Assembly: GCF_014651115.1 (NCBI RefSeq)
Contig: NZ_BMWG01000006.1
Coordinates: forward strand, 170,762-220,080
Source: Streptomyces inusitatus
GTDB taxonomy: Bacteria > Actinomycetota > Actinomycetes > Streptomycetales > Streptomycetaceae
Direction: 5' to 3'
DNA: 49,319 nt
Positions 1 to 7,204 of this stretch are shown one piece after another (position 1 is the first letter of the stretch; every line of letters starts with the position of its first letter). Below the pieces are notes generated by a model that had not been told where the DNA came from, made no database searches, and was given only the letters and a program-made list of their open reading frames with translations. The position numbers were made by a program, and so were the translations under genes.

Positions 1-45
1 CCCACCCCCCGCCCCCCGTGCCGCTGGGAAACCGAACCTCGGGGG
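1..45. other. Window edge, no gene seen
   Basis: C-rich sequence downstream of the minus-strand cupin gene. A short G/C-rich stretch could be the edge of a terminator, but the window cuts it off and no stem is complete. Confidence 0.4.
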
Positions 46-558
46 TCAGTTCGGCAGGTCCGCGCAGCCGGGGTTGGCGGCGGGCGTGGCCACCGGCGCA
101 CCCTGCGGCAGCAGGTCGACCACATAGAGGACGAGGGGCTTCTTGCCCTCGTTGATGCCTATGTGGACGTCGGTCGGCTCGGCGGGCTCCACGAGCGCGT
201 CGCCGGCCCGGTACACATGCGGCTTGCAGTCCTTGTCGTAACGGGTGAGCACGCCCGACTTGATGACGGCCACCTGCTCGCCCGCGTGGGTGTGCCAGCC
301 GCCCGTCGCACCCGGCTGGACGGTCAGCTTCCGGTACACGAAGCGCCGGTTGTCGTCGGCCTTGATGGCGAACGGCAGCGAGGTGTCGCCCTCGGAGAGG
401 GTCTTGCTCACCACCGGCGCGGGCGCGGGCTTGGCCCGGCTCTCCTCCGGGGCGGCGGACGTCGTGGTGGCCCCGGTGAGGGTCATCGTGGCGGCGAGGC
501 CGAGCGCGGCCACGAACGCGCCCCGGCGAGCGGTCTTCGGGGAGGTGGTTCGGTTCAT
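46..558 (-). CDS. Secreted cupin-domain protein
   Basis: A 170-residue protein. The N-terminus has a twin-arginine-like region (ARRGAF), a hydrophobic segment and an Ala-rich cleavage region (TTTSAAPE), so export is likely, possibly by Tat. The rest is one cupin barrel: motif 1 is WHTHAGEQ and motif 2 runs from PAEPTDVH to IGIN, giving the usual two His, one Glu and one late His as metal ligands. The start codon overlaps the stop of the upstream MFS gene by 4 bp (ATGA), so the two are translationally coupled. The substrate cannot be read from sequence. Its coupling to an exporter suggests it acts outside the cell on the exported or a related small molecule. Confidence 0.82.
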   Translation of the reverse strand: MNRTTSPKTARRGAFVAALGLAATMTLTGATTTSAAPEESRAKPAPAPVVSKTLSEGDTSLPFAIKADDNRRFVYRKLTVQPGATGGWHTHAGEQVAVIKSGVLTRYDKDCKPHVYRAGDALVEPAEPTDVHIGINEGKKPLVLYVVDLLPQGAPVATPAANPGCADLPN

Positions 559-2042
559 CGGGTGGCCTCCTGAGGCACGTTGTTGATCTGCGCGTTCTCG
601 GTGACGGGAGCGGTGGCGCCGACGGGGGCGGCCGGCCTCGGCCGGAGCAGGACCAGGGCGATCACGGCGGCCACGGCCACCACACCGGCGTTGACCACCA
701 GACCGAGCTGTACGCCGTCGAGGGTCTGGGCGGCGCTCGCGACGCCGTCGCCGTCCATCTGAGTGGCGGCGATCGTCGACATCACCGGGGTGCCCACGGT
801 CAGTCCGACCTGCTGGGCGGTGTAGGTGAGACCGGTCGCCATGCCCTGCTCGCCGTCCGCGAGCCCGGAGGTGCCGGTGATCATGTAGCCGACGACCGCG
901 AGGAGATGGCCGAAGCCGACGGCCGCCGTGGCGACCAGCAGCATGGGCATGCCGTCGTCGGCCTTCAGCAGATAGAGCACCCCGGTGCTGACCGCCTGGA
1001 GGGCCAGACCGGCGACCAGGGTCATCTGCACACCGAGCTTGCCGACGATCCGGGCGGCGAACACCCCGCCGATCACGGCGGCGACGCCCAGCGCGGCGAA
1101 GGAGAAGCCGGTGTCCAGCGGCGACATCCCCCGTACCTGCTGCATGTACAGCGTCAGCAGGAAGACCGCGCCGGTGACCATCGAGAAGGTGACCAGACCG
1201 GTCACATTGCCCCAGACCACCGAACGGCGGCGCAGCACCTTCAGATCGATCAGCGGCTGCGCGGTGCGGGACTCGATCAGCAGGAAGAGCAGCAGCAGGG
1301 CCACGCCCGCGATCAGCGAGCCGAGGGTGACCGGGCTGCCCCAGCCGTTCCGCTCGGCGGAGGTGATGCCGAAGATCACCGACAGCAGACCGCCGGTGAC
1401 GGTGATCGCACCGGGGATGTCGAGCCTGGGGGCGTCCGCGCCCCGGCTCTCCTTGATGAGCGCCGGAGCGGCGATCAGGGCCAGGACGCCGATGGGCAGG
1501 TTGATGAAGAGGGTGAAACGCCAGTTCGTCAGGTCGGTGATGACACCGCCGAGCACGACGCCGGTGAGGAAGCCCAGCGACAGCAGCGCACCGTTGATGC
1601 CGAGCGCGCGATCACGCAGCTTCCCCTCGGGGAAGGACGTGGTCAGCAGCGACATGGCGGCAGGCGTCAGCATCGCGGACGCGAAGCCCTGTCCGGCGCG
1701 GGCCGCGAGCAGCATGCCGGGGGAGGTGGCCAGCCCGCCGATCAGCGACGCGACGGTGAACAGCGCCATACCGGCGATGAACAGCTTCCGTCGGCCGAAG
1801 AGATCGGCGGTGCGCCCGAAGAGCAGCAGGAAGCCGCCGGACGGCAGCGCGAAGGCGGTCACGATCCATTGCAGATCCTTGATCCCGAACCCGAGATCCT
1901 CGCCGATCTCCGGCAGCGAGACACTGAGGATGGAGAAGTCCAGGGCCAGCATGAACTGGGTACCGCAGAGCAGGGTGATGACCAGCCACTGCCGGGTTGA
2001 GAAGCGGGCCGAACCCTCGGCCTCGGCGGATTTCGTCGACAT
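555..2042 (-). CDS. MFS drug-efflux transporter, DHA2 type
   Basis: A 495-residue polytopic membrane protein with about 14 hydrophobic segments, the usual size and topology of the proton-driven DHA2 (EmrB/QacA-like) exporters. The loop after segment 2 holds the MFS motif A variant FGRTADLFGRRK. The N-terminus is a short polar tail and the C-terminus is polar. It is the first gene of a two-gene unit with the cupin (4-bp overlap) and is transcribed divergently from an XRE-family regulator starting 57 bp away. Such regulator/exporter pairs are common, and the regulator probably controls this gene. The substrate is unknown. Confidence 0.88.
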   Translation of the reverse strand: MSTKSAEAEGSARFSTRQWLVITLLCGTQFMLALDFSILSVSLPEIGEDLGFGIKDLQWIVTAFALPSGGFLLLFGRTADLFGRRKLFIAGMALFTVASLIGGLATSPGMLLAARAGQGFASAMLTPAAMSLLTTSFPEGKLRDRALGINGALLSLGFLTGVVLGGVITDLTNWRFTLFINLPIGVLALIAAPALIKESRGADAPRLDIPGAITVTGGLLSVIFGITSAERNGWGSPVTLGSLIAGVALLLLFLLIESRTAQPLIDLKVLRRRSVVWGNVTGLVTFSMVTGAVFLLTLYMQQVRGMSPLDTGFSFAALGVAAVIGGVFAARIVGKLGVQMTLVAGLALQAVSTGVLYLLKADDGMPMLLVATAAVGFGHLLAVVGYMITGTSGLADGEQGMATGLTYTAQQVGLTVGTPVMSTIAATQMDGDGVASAAQTLDGVQLGLVVNAGVVAVAAVIALVLLRPRPAAPVGATAPVTENAQINNVPQEATR

Positions 2043-2099
2043 GCTGACAGACTCGCGGCTCTATATCGTTTGTGGGGAGCCTCCATTTATCCTGTCACT

Positions 2100-2978
2100 G
2101 TGAAGACCACCCAGGGCATACCGGCACCGGGCGCCCGTCGGCGCGAGGAGTTGCGGGAGTTTCTGCGCACCCGGCGGGCGAGGCTCTCGCCCGAGGAGGT
2201 CGGCCTCGCCCCCGGCGGCCGTCGGCGCACCCCCGGCCTGCGGCGCGAGGAGGTCGCGGTGCTCGCGGGCATCGGCACCTCCTGGTACATCCAGCTTGAG
2301 CAGGGCCGCAACATCTCCGTGTCGAGCCAGGTGCTGGACGCGGTCTGCGGCGCGCTGCGCCTGCTGCCCCAGGAGCGCGACCACTTGTACCGGCTGGCGG
2401 GGATGAACCCGCCGGAGACGGCGCTGCGCGAGGTCCCGGCGGCGGACCGGCTGATCCGGCTGGTGGAGAGCTGGATGCCCAGCCCGGCGCATGTGGTCGA
2501 CCGGTACTGGAACGTCTCGGTGATGAACCGCGCGGCGCAGTCCGTCTTCGGCTTCACCCCCGACGACCGCAACTGCCTGGTGGCGTTCTTCTGCAGCGAG
2601 CACTACCGGGGACGCATCCAGGACTGGGCGGATCTGGCGCGGAGCCTGGTCGCGGAGTTCCGCCGGGACGCGGCGCGCTTCCCGGACGACCCGGGCTTCG
2701 ACAAGCTCGCCGGGGAACTGCTCGAAACCAGCCCCGAGTTCGCCGAGCTGTGGGCGCTGCACGACGTGGCCGTGCCCATCCGAGGGGTCAAGGCCATCAG
2801 CCATCCCCGGGCCGGCCTGCTGACCTTCGAGCACTCCACGCTCCACCTCCCCGACCGGCCCGATGTGCGGCTGATCCTGCACACCGCGCAGCCCGGCACG
2901 GGCACCGAGCAGAAGCTCGCGGAGCTGCTCGCCCGGGACGCCAGGCAGGAGCGGATCTCGCTGGTGGAGGCGGGCTGA
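2100..2978 (+). CDS. XRE-family regulator with MmyB-like sensor domain
   Basis: A 292-residue protein from the GTG at 2100; an in-frame ATG at 2070 would add ten unlikely residues inside the divergent promoter. Residues about 15-75 form an HTH_XRE domain (LRREEVAVLAG, then WYIQLEQGRNIS). The remainder matches the MmyB-type ligand-binding domain, with PAHVVDRYWNVSVMNRAA and the late segment around HTAQPGT. Proteins of this layout usually repress or activate a neighbouring transporter or oxidoreductase in response to a small hydrophobic ligand, and the divergent MFS-cupin unit is the obvious target. The gene is closed by a clear terminator. Confidence 0.85.
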   Translation: MKTTQGIPAPGARRREELREFLRTRRARLSPEEVGLAPGGRRRTPGLRREEVAVLAGIGTSWYIQLEQGRNISVSSQVLDAVCGALRLLPQERDHLYRLAGMNPPETALREVPAADRLIRLVESWMPSPAHVVDRYWNVSVMNRAAQSVFGFTPDDRNCLVAFFCSEHYRGRIQDWADLARSLVAEFRRDAARFPDDPGFDKLAGELLETSPEFAELWALHDVAVPIRGVKAISHPRAGLLTFEHSTLHLPDRPDVRLILHTAQPGTGTEQKLAELLARDARQERISLVEAG

Positions 2979-2986
2979 GACACCGA

Positions 2987-3008
2987 GGGGACCGCCTGGG
3001 CGGTCCCC
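2987..3008 (+). terminator. Terminator after the XRE regulator
   Basis: A perfect 10-bp stem (GGGGACCGCC / GGCGGTCCCC) nine bases after the stop codon, followed by T-rich sequence (TCGCTTCTGTGTGTCTTG). It lies between convergent genes and may serve both. Confidence 0.82.
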
Positions 3009-3055
3009 TCGCTTCTGTGTGTCTTGTTGTGTCGCCGTGCGCCGCGCGCCGTCTG

Positions 3056-3754
3056 TCAGAGGAAGGCGTGCACCCGCCGTTCGCGGCCGAGTGTGGACGT
3101 CCCGCCGTGGCCCGTGCACAGCGCGGTGGTGTCGTCCATCGGGCCGCAGACCCGGGCCAGGGAGTTCCGCAGCCCAAGGGCGTCGCCGCCGGGCCCGTCG
3201 GTCCGGCCGAGCGCTCCGGCGAAGAGGGCGTCCCCGGTGAAGAGCACGGATTCGCCCTCGTACGCGCAGTGGAAGACCACCGAGCCGGGGGTGTGACCGC
3301 CGACATGGTGGGCGGACACGGTCAGACCGGCCGCCACGACGGGCTCCCCGGGCTCCCTGCCTTCGCCGCGCTCCCTGCCCTCTTCGCCCTCTTCGCTCTC
3401 GCCGAACAGGCGTACGTCGGAGGGCTCGGCGCACGGGTGGCCTTCGAGCAGCTCCCCGGGGAAGTTGGCGGGCAGCCCGCGCGCCGGGGCGGCGAGCATG
3501 AACCGGTCGTCCGGATGGATGTGGACCGGCACCCCGTAGCGCCGGCTCACCGGCACCGCGTCCCAGGTGTGGTCCATGTGGCCGTGTGTGATCAGCACCG
3601 CCTCCGGCTCCAGCCGGTGACGGGTGATCAGCTCATGCAGCCCGTCGGCGGACCGCTGGCCGGGATCGATGATCAGACAGCCGCTGCCGGGACCGGGGGC
3701 GATGACATACGCGTTGGTCTCGAACGAACCGGCCGGAAAGCCCAGGACGAGCAT
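3056..3754 (-). CDS. MBL-fold metallo-hydrolase (glyoxalase II-like)
   Basis: A 232-residue protein beginning at the ATG at 3754, with a good AGGAG ribosome site just upstream. It has the THxHxDH metal motif (H57, H59, D61, H62), GGHTPGS (H154) and TGDALF (D175), the binuclear zinc set of glyoxalase II-like hydrolases. The C-terminus has GHGG. An acidic, low-complexity insertion (residues about 118-138, repeats of E/G/R) sits between strands where the family normally has a short loop. It lies 8 bp downstream of the aldo/keto reductase and is surely co-transcribed. With that neighbour, hydrolysis of a thioester or lactone formed during aldehyde or acyl detoxification is a reasonable guess, not more. 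Confidence 0.85.
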   Translation of the reverse strand: MLVLGFPAGSFETNAYVIAPGPGSGCLIIDPGQRSADGLHELITRHRLEPEAVLITHGHMDHTWDAVPVSRRYGVPVHIHPDDRFMLAAPARGLPANFPGELLEGHPCAEPSDVRLFGESEEGEEGRERGEGREPGEPVVAAGLTVSAHHVGGHTPGSVVFHCAYEGESVLFTGDALFAGALGRTDGPGGDALGLRNSLARVCGPMDDTTALCTGHGGTSTLGRERRVHAFL

Positions 3755-3762
3755 GACGGCTC

Positions 3763-4722
3763 CTAGTAGCGGGTTCCGACCGGGGCGGGCAGTGCGTCGA
3801 GCTCGTCCAGCGCGTCCTTCGGCAGTACGAGACCGGCGGCCCCGGCGTTCTCCTCCAGGTAGCGGAGGGTCTTGGTGCCGGGGATGACCGCGACGTTCTC
3901 GCCCTGGGCCAGTACCCAGGCCAGCGACACCTGGGGGACGGTGACCCCGAGCCGCTCGGCTATCCGGTGGGCCGGGCCGACGACGGCCTGGTTGGCGGCG
4001 ATCGCCTCGGGCTGGAAGCGGGGGGTGCGGTGCCGGCCGTCGACCTCCGGGAGATCGCCGGGCGATGAGACCTTCCCGGAGAGGAAGCCCCGGCCCAGCG
4101 GCGAGTAGGCGATGAAGGCGATGCCCTGCTCGGCGCAGTGCGCGAACACCCCGTCCTGGAGCGGCTCGCGGCTCCACAGCGACAGCTCGGTCTGGACGCT
4201 GGCGACCGGGTGTACGGCCTGGGCGCGGGCGATCTCCGCGACGGAGGCCTCGGAGAGGCCGATCGCACCGGCCTTGCCCTCCTCGACGAACTCCGCCATC
4301 GCGCCCCAGGTCTCCTCCACTGGCACCTCCGGGTCGATCCGGTGCAGCTGATACAGATCCACATGGTCGGTGCCCAGGCGGCGCAGGCTCTCCTCCAGCG
4401 CCTTCCGCATGTGCTCGGGGCGGCCGTCGCGGTGGCTGGCGAAGGTCTCCGGGTCGTCCACGACGAGCCCGCCCTTGGTCGCCAGTACGACCTCGTCCCG
4501 GCGGCCCCGCAGCGCCCGGCCCACCAACTCCTCATTGGTGAAGGGCCCGTACTGGTCGGCAGTGTCGATCAGCACACAACCCAGGTCGATCGCACGGTGG
4601 ATGACGGACACGGAGATGTCGTCGTCCCGGCCGAGCTGGTCGTACCCCCAGGACATGCCCATACAACCCAGCCCTACGACGCCGAACTCGGCCCCTGAGC
4701 CGACCAACGTGGTGGTGCGCAT
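3763..4722 (-). CDS. Aldo/keto reductase
   Basis: A 319-residue TIM-barrel oxidoreductase. The AKR catalytic tetrad is intact: D53 and Y58 (IDTADQYGP), K83 (ATKGG) and H127 (LYQLHRID). The late segment VIPGTKTLRYLEEN is the NADPH-binding signature of the YajO/AKR13-like group. It reduces aldehydes or ketones with NADPH; the substrate is not evident. It is first in a two-gene operon with the MBL hydrolase. A 26-bp inverted repeat (4757-4782) just before the start matches sites near marR and the KAS III gene, so MarR-type control is likely. Confidence 0.9.
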   Translation of the reverse strand: MRTTTLVGSGAEFGVVGLGCMGMSWGYDQLGRDDDISVSVIHRAIDLGCVLIDTADQYGPFTNEELVGRALRGRRDEVVLATKGGLVVDDPETFASHRDGRPEHMRKALEESLRRLGTDHVDLYQLHRIDPEVPVEETWGAMAEFVEEGKAGAIGLSEASVAEIARAQAVHPVASVQTELSLWSREPLQDGVFAHCAEQGIAFIAYSPLGRGFLSGKVSSPGDLPEVDGRHRTPRFQPEAIAANQAVVGPAHRIAERLGVTVPQVSLAWVLAQGENVAVIPGTKTLRYLEENAGAAGLVLPKDALDELDALPAPVGTRY

Positions 4723-4756
4723 GCGCGGTTCTCACTTTCTGATGGCGTCGTGTAGC

Positions 4757-4782
4757 AGTACTCTGCCACAAGGCAGTCTACT
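4757..4782. promoter_or_regulatory. Inverted-repeat operator, site 1 (AKR side)
   Basis: Left arm AGTACTCTGCC, 4-nt spacer ACAA, right arm GGCAGTCTACT; 9 of 11 arm positions are complementary. It lies 35-60 bp upstream of the aldo/keto reductase start and about 100 bp before the thioesterase. The same geometry and similar arms occur at 5340-5365 and 8324-8349. It is probably the binding site of the MarR protein encoded at 5369. Confidence 0.6.
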
Positions 4783-4883
4783 TGGACTTCCTTGAAGTGG
4801 GGCGGCCCGGCGACCCGCGGACCTCGTGGACCCCGAAGGCCCCGAAGATCTGACGATTTGACGACCCGACAGGAGAGAAGGTC

Positions 4884-5324
4884 ATGGCGGAGACTTCCGC
4901 GACACTGGGACCGGTGCCGGTCCTGCCCGCTTATGTGGACGAGCAGTTGGTGAACCGGCTGGGCATCGAGATCACCGCCTGCGAACCCGACCTGGTCATG
5001 GGCACCATGCCGGTGGCGGGCAACCGCCAGCCGATCGGCATCATGCACGGCGGGGCCAACGCCGCCTTCGCCGAGACTCTCGGCTCGCTCGCCGCCTGGG
5101 TGCACGCGGGCCCCGACCGGATCATCGTGGGGCTGGAACTCTCCTGCACCCATCACCGGGCGGTGCGCCGGGGAGTGGTCACCGGCGTCTGCCGGCCACT
5201 GCATGTGGGTGGCGGTACGGCCACCTACGAGATCGTCATCAGCGACGAGCAGGGCCGCCGCACCTGCACGGCCCGGCTGACCTGCGCGGTGCCCCCGGCC
5301 AGGCGGCGCGCACCGGGTGCCTGA
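4884..5324 (+). CDS. PaaI-type hotdog-fold thioesterase
   Basis: A 146-residue protein with one hotdog domain. It has the HGG segment (IMHGGANAAFAET; H55, G56-G57, E64) of the PaaI/4HBT_3 acyl-CoA thioesterases, preceded by the typical LGIEITACEPD region and ending with a strand containing GRRTCTARLTC. It would hydrolyse an acyl- or aroyl-CoA to acid and CoA. The start ATG has a strong AGGAGAGAAGG site. It is divergent from the AKR/MBL pair and 44 bp ahead of marR, so it is likely co-transcribed with the regulator. Confidence 0.87.
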   Translation: MAETSATLGPVPVLPAYVDEQLVNRLGIEITACEPDLVMGTMPVAGNRQPIGIMHGGANAAFAETLGSLAAWVHAGPDRIIVGLELSCTHHRAVRRGVVTGVCRPLHVGGGTATYEIVISDEQGRRTCTARLTCAVPPARRRAPGA

Positions 5325-5339
5325 GCCTTTCGCCCGCTG

Positions 5340-5365
5340 CGAGGTCTGTCATATGGGAGACTACT
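5340..5365. promoter_or_regulatory. Inverted-repeat operator, site 2 (marR start)
   Basis: Right arm GGGAGACTACT, spacer ATAT, degenerate left arm CGAGGTCTGTC. It ends three bases before the ATG of the MarR regulator, so a bound repressor would block initiation. The layout matches site 1, as expected for autoregulation. The left arm is weak, so this is the least certain of the three sites. Confidence 0.45.
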
Positions 5366-5368
5366 GAC

Positions 5369-5848
5369 ATGGCGGACAGTGCAGCGGGACACGGAGGCGG
5401 TACGAACCCGATCACGGCGGGCGTCGCCGCGGGCCGGCTCGGGCATGTGATCAAGCGGGCCGAGCAGGCCCTGATCACCCGGAAGACCCATGTGCTGCGC
5501 GAGTTCGGTCTCACCGTGCCGCAGTACGCGGTCCTGCTGCTGCTGACGGCGTCCGACGGAATGTCCGCCGCACAGTTGGCCCGAGAGTGCATGGTGACAC
5601 CACAGACCATGGCCACCGTGCTCGCCAATCTGGAGCGGGACGGTCTGATCGAGCGCCATCCCTCTCCTCTTCATCAGAAAGTCGTGGTCAATGCGGCCAC
5701 GCCCGAAGGCCGTGCTGTCCTCGCCGAGGCGGACAAAGTCGCCCGCCGTGTGGAAGGGGCGCTCGGAGCGGCCTTCACTCCGGCCGAGCGCCGACAGTTC
5801 GAAGATTTCCTTGAGCGTTCCATCTCCACTCTGGAGACATACTCCTAA
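5369..5848 (+). CDS. MarR-family transcriptional regulator
   Basis: A 159-residue protein with the MarR winged helix (residues about 45-115): VPQYAVLLLLTASDGMSAA, then QLARECMVTPQTMATVLANL as recognition helix, then a wing ending in HQKVVVNATPEGRAVL-like sequence. The N- and C-terminal helices would form the dimer interface. MarR proteins bind pseudo-palindromes and release them on binding phenolics, acyl-CoA or oxidants. Three matching inverted repeats in this region (4757, 5340, 8324) are good candidates for its regulon, which would include itself, the AKR/MBL operon and the KAS III/crotonase pair. Confidence 0.9.
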   Translation: MADSAAGHGGGTNPITAGVAAGRLGHVIKRAEQALITRKTHVLREFGLTVPQYAVLLLLTASDGMSAAQLARECMVTPQTMATVLANLERDGLIERHPSPLHQKVVVNAATPEGRAVLAEADKVARRVEGALGAAFTPAERRQFEDFLERSISTLETYS

Positions 5849-6305
5849 CGCTTTTCCCGGTCGGCAAGAATTCAGCGCGGATCAAAGACGGCACCGCCTG
5901 GAATGGCGTATCACGCAGTCATCCATCAATCTTTCGCGAAGCTTCCCCCTCGACTTGGGCGGCCGACGGATGAAACGTTTCGTCATTGCGAAGGTGAATC
6001 GTGTCACCCTTGCTCTTCCGTGTTCTGCCCGAGCCGCTCGGGATCCCTTGACCTCCCCTCCGGATCCCGTCGCGGACCGGGGTAGTTATGGGCTCTACGA
6101 GCCATTTCCGACCCTCTGCTTGACCGAGGCTTTGCTTCCGCTTTGAGCGGTGCCGCAGCCGGGCGCGCCCATGGGGATTCCAGGGTCTTCCCGATTGACA
6201 ATTTATCGTGGTCTGTACCACTACTCTGCTATGCTCGCGGCGCTGACTTGTAGGCAGGCACCCGGCTCATCACGGGGGTCTGCCTTAACCAGGCGGGGGG
6301 ATCAA
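5849..6305 (+). promoter_or_regulatory. Gene-free, AT-richer upstream region of the SARP gene
   Basis: About 450 bp without a credible gene and clearly less GC-rich than its surroundings. It holds a perfect -35-like TTGACA (6195-6200) with no well-spaced -10, a short inverted repeat GTGGT-CTGT-ACCAC (6208-6221), and ACTACTCTGCT (6220-6230), which resembles one half of the MarR-type operator. The ribosome site GGCGGGGGG precedes the ATG at 6306. The promoter call is tentative. Confidence 0.4.
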
Positions 6306-7121
6306 ATGCAGTTACGTGCTCTTGGCCCACTGGTCGCACTGAACAGCGATCAGAAACCAATTTCTATATCTCCGAAGTGCCGTCAAGTGCTCGGTCTGCT
6401 GGTGACACACGCAGATCACGCAGTAGCGAACGGGTGTTTCTTCGAAGAGCTGTGGGACGGTGATCCACCGCGCACAGTAATGACTACTCTACAGACTTAT
6501 GTAGGGCAAATCCGCAGAGTGATTGCTGAGGCCACGAACCTTCCTTTAACGGATGTGGCAAATGAAATTCTTGTAACCGTGGGCGGCGGTTACATGCTTT
6601 TCACCAAGCGAATCACTCTGGATATCACGGAGTATGAACGGCTCGATCGTGCCGGGCGGATGGCCATTCGTGCCGGGGACAACGCCGAGGCGTCGGCCCT
6701 GCTCCGGGCGGCACTGGATCTGTGGCGGGGCCCGGCCCTGGTCAATGTGGACAGCAGCAGGCTGCTGTGCGCGCAGATCGCTCGTATGGAGGAGTGCAGG
6801 CTCACCACGCAGGAGCACCGGATCTACGCGGAACTCCAGCTCGGAGGTCATCACGACCTGGTGGCCGAGCTGTTCGCGCTGACCGCGGCTCATCCGCTGA
6901 ACGAGAAGCTCCACGCGCATCTCATGCTCGCGCTCTACCGGTGCGGGCGCAGGGCGGAGGCGCTGTCGGTGCTGCGCGGCCTGCGGGCCCAGCTGGTGAT
7001 GGAACTGGGCCTGGAGCCCTCGCCGTTCCTCGCCGCGCTGGAACAGTCGATGCTCAGTGGCGATCCCTCGCTGGAACTGCGAGGCAGCGGCGACCGCCGC
7101 GGTCAGGCGGTCGCCAGCTGA
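6306..7121 (+). CDS. SARP-family pathway activator with a TTA codon
   Basis: A 271-residue protein of the AfsR/DnrI/RedD (SARP) type. Residues about 1-100 are the OmpR-like winged helix (MQLRALGPL, CRQVLGLLVTHAD, VGQIRRVIAE, VGGGYML). Residues about 108-250 are the bacterial transcriptional activation domain (ITEYERLDRAGR, ALDLWRGPAL, HPLNEKLHAHLMLALYRCGR, ELGLEPSP). SARPs bind direct repeats and activate antibiotic pathway promoters. Leu81 is encoded by TTA (6546-6548), so translation should depend on the bldA tRNA. The first third of the gene has unusually AT-rich codon use. No polyketide, peptide or other large biosynthetic gene lies next to it, so its target is not obvious. Confidence 0.9.
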   Translation: MQLRALGPLVALNSDQKPISISPKCRQVLGLLVTHADHAVANGCFFEELWDGDPPRTVMTTLQTYVGQIRRVIAEATNLPLTDVANEILVTVGGGYMLFTKRITLDITEYERLDRAGRMAIRAGDNAEASALLRAALDLWRGPALVNVDSSRLLCAQIARMEECRLTTQEHRIYAELQLGGHHDLVAELFALTAAHPLNEKLHAHLMLALYRCGRRAEALSVLRGLRAQLVMELGLEPSPFLAALEQSMLSGDPSLELRGSGDRRGQAVAS

Positions 7122-7130
7122 ACGAGGCCG

Positions 7131-7168
7131 CGCTGTCGGGCATCCGCGGAGGCGGATGCCCGACAGCG
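7131..7168. terminator. Strong hairpin after the SARP gene
   Basis: A perfect 17-bp stem (CGCTGTCGGGCATCCGC and its complement) with loop GGAG, ten bases after the SARP stop. It lies between convergent genes and probably ends transcription in both directions. Confidence 0.85.
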
Positions 7169-7200
7169 TCCGGTCGGCCGGTCAGCCGGCCGGACGCTGT
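7163..7200. terminator. Second, overlapping hairpin before the KAS III stop
   Basis: A 16-bp stem with one G-T pair (ACAGCGTCCGGTCGGC / GCCGGCCGGACGCTGT) that shares bases 7163-7168 with the previous hairpin. The two cannot fully form together. It lies just past the stop of the minus-strand KAS III gene. Confidence 0.7.
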
Positions 7201-7204
7201 CCGG

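Noticed and set aside
6220..6245. A fourth MarR-type operator before the SARP gene
   Set aside because: Only the left arm (ACTACTCTGCT) matches; the right arm position shows almost no similarity, so it was left as a half-site remark.
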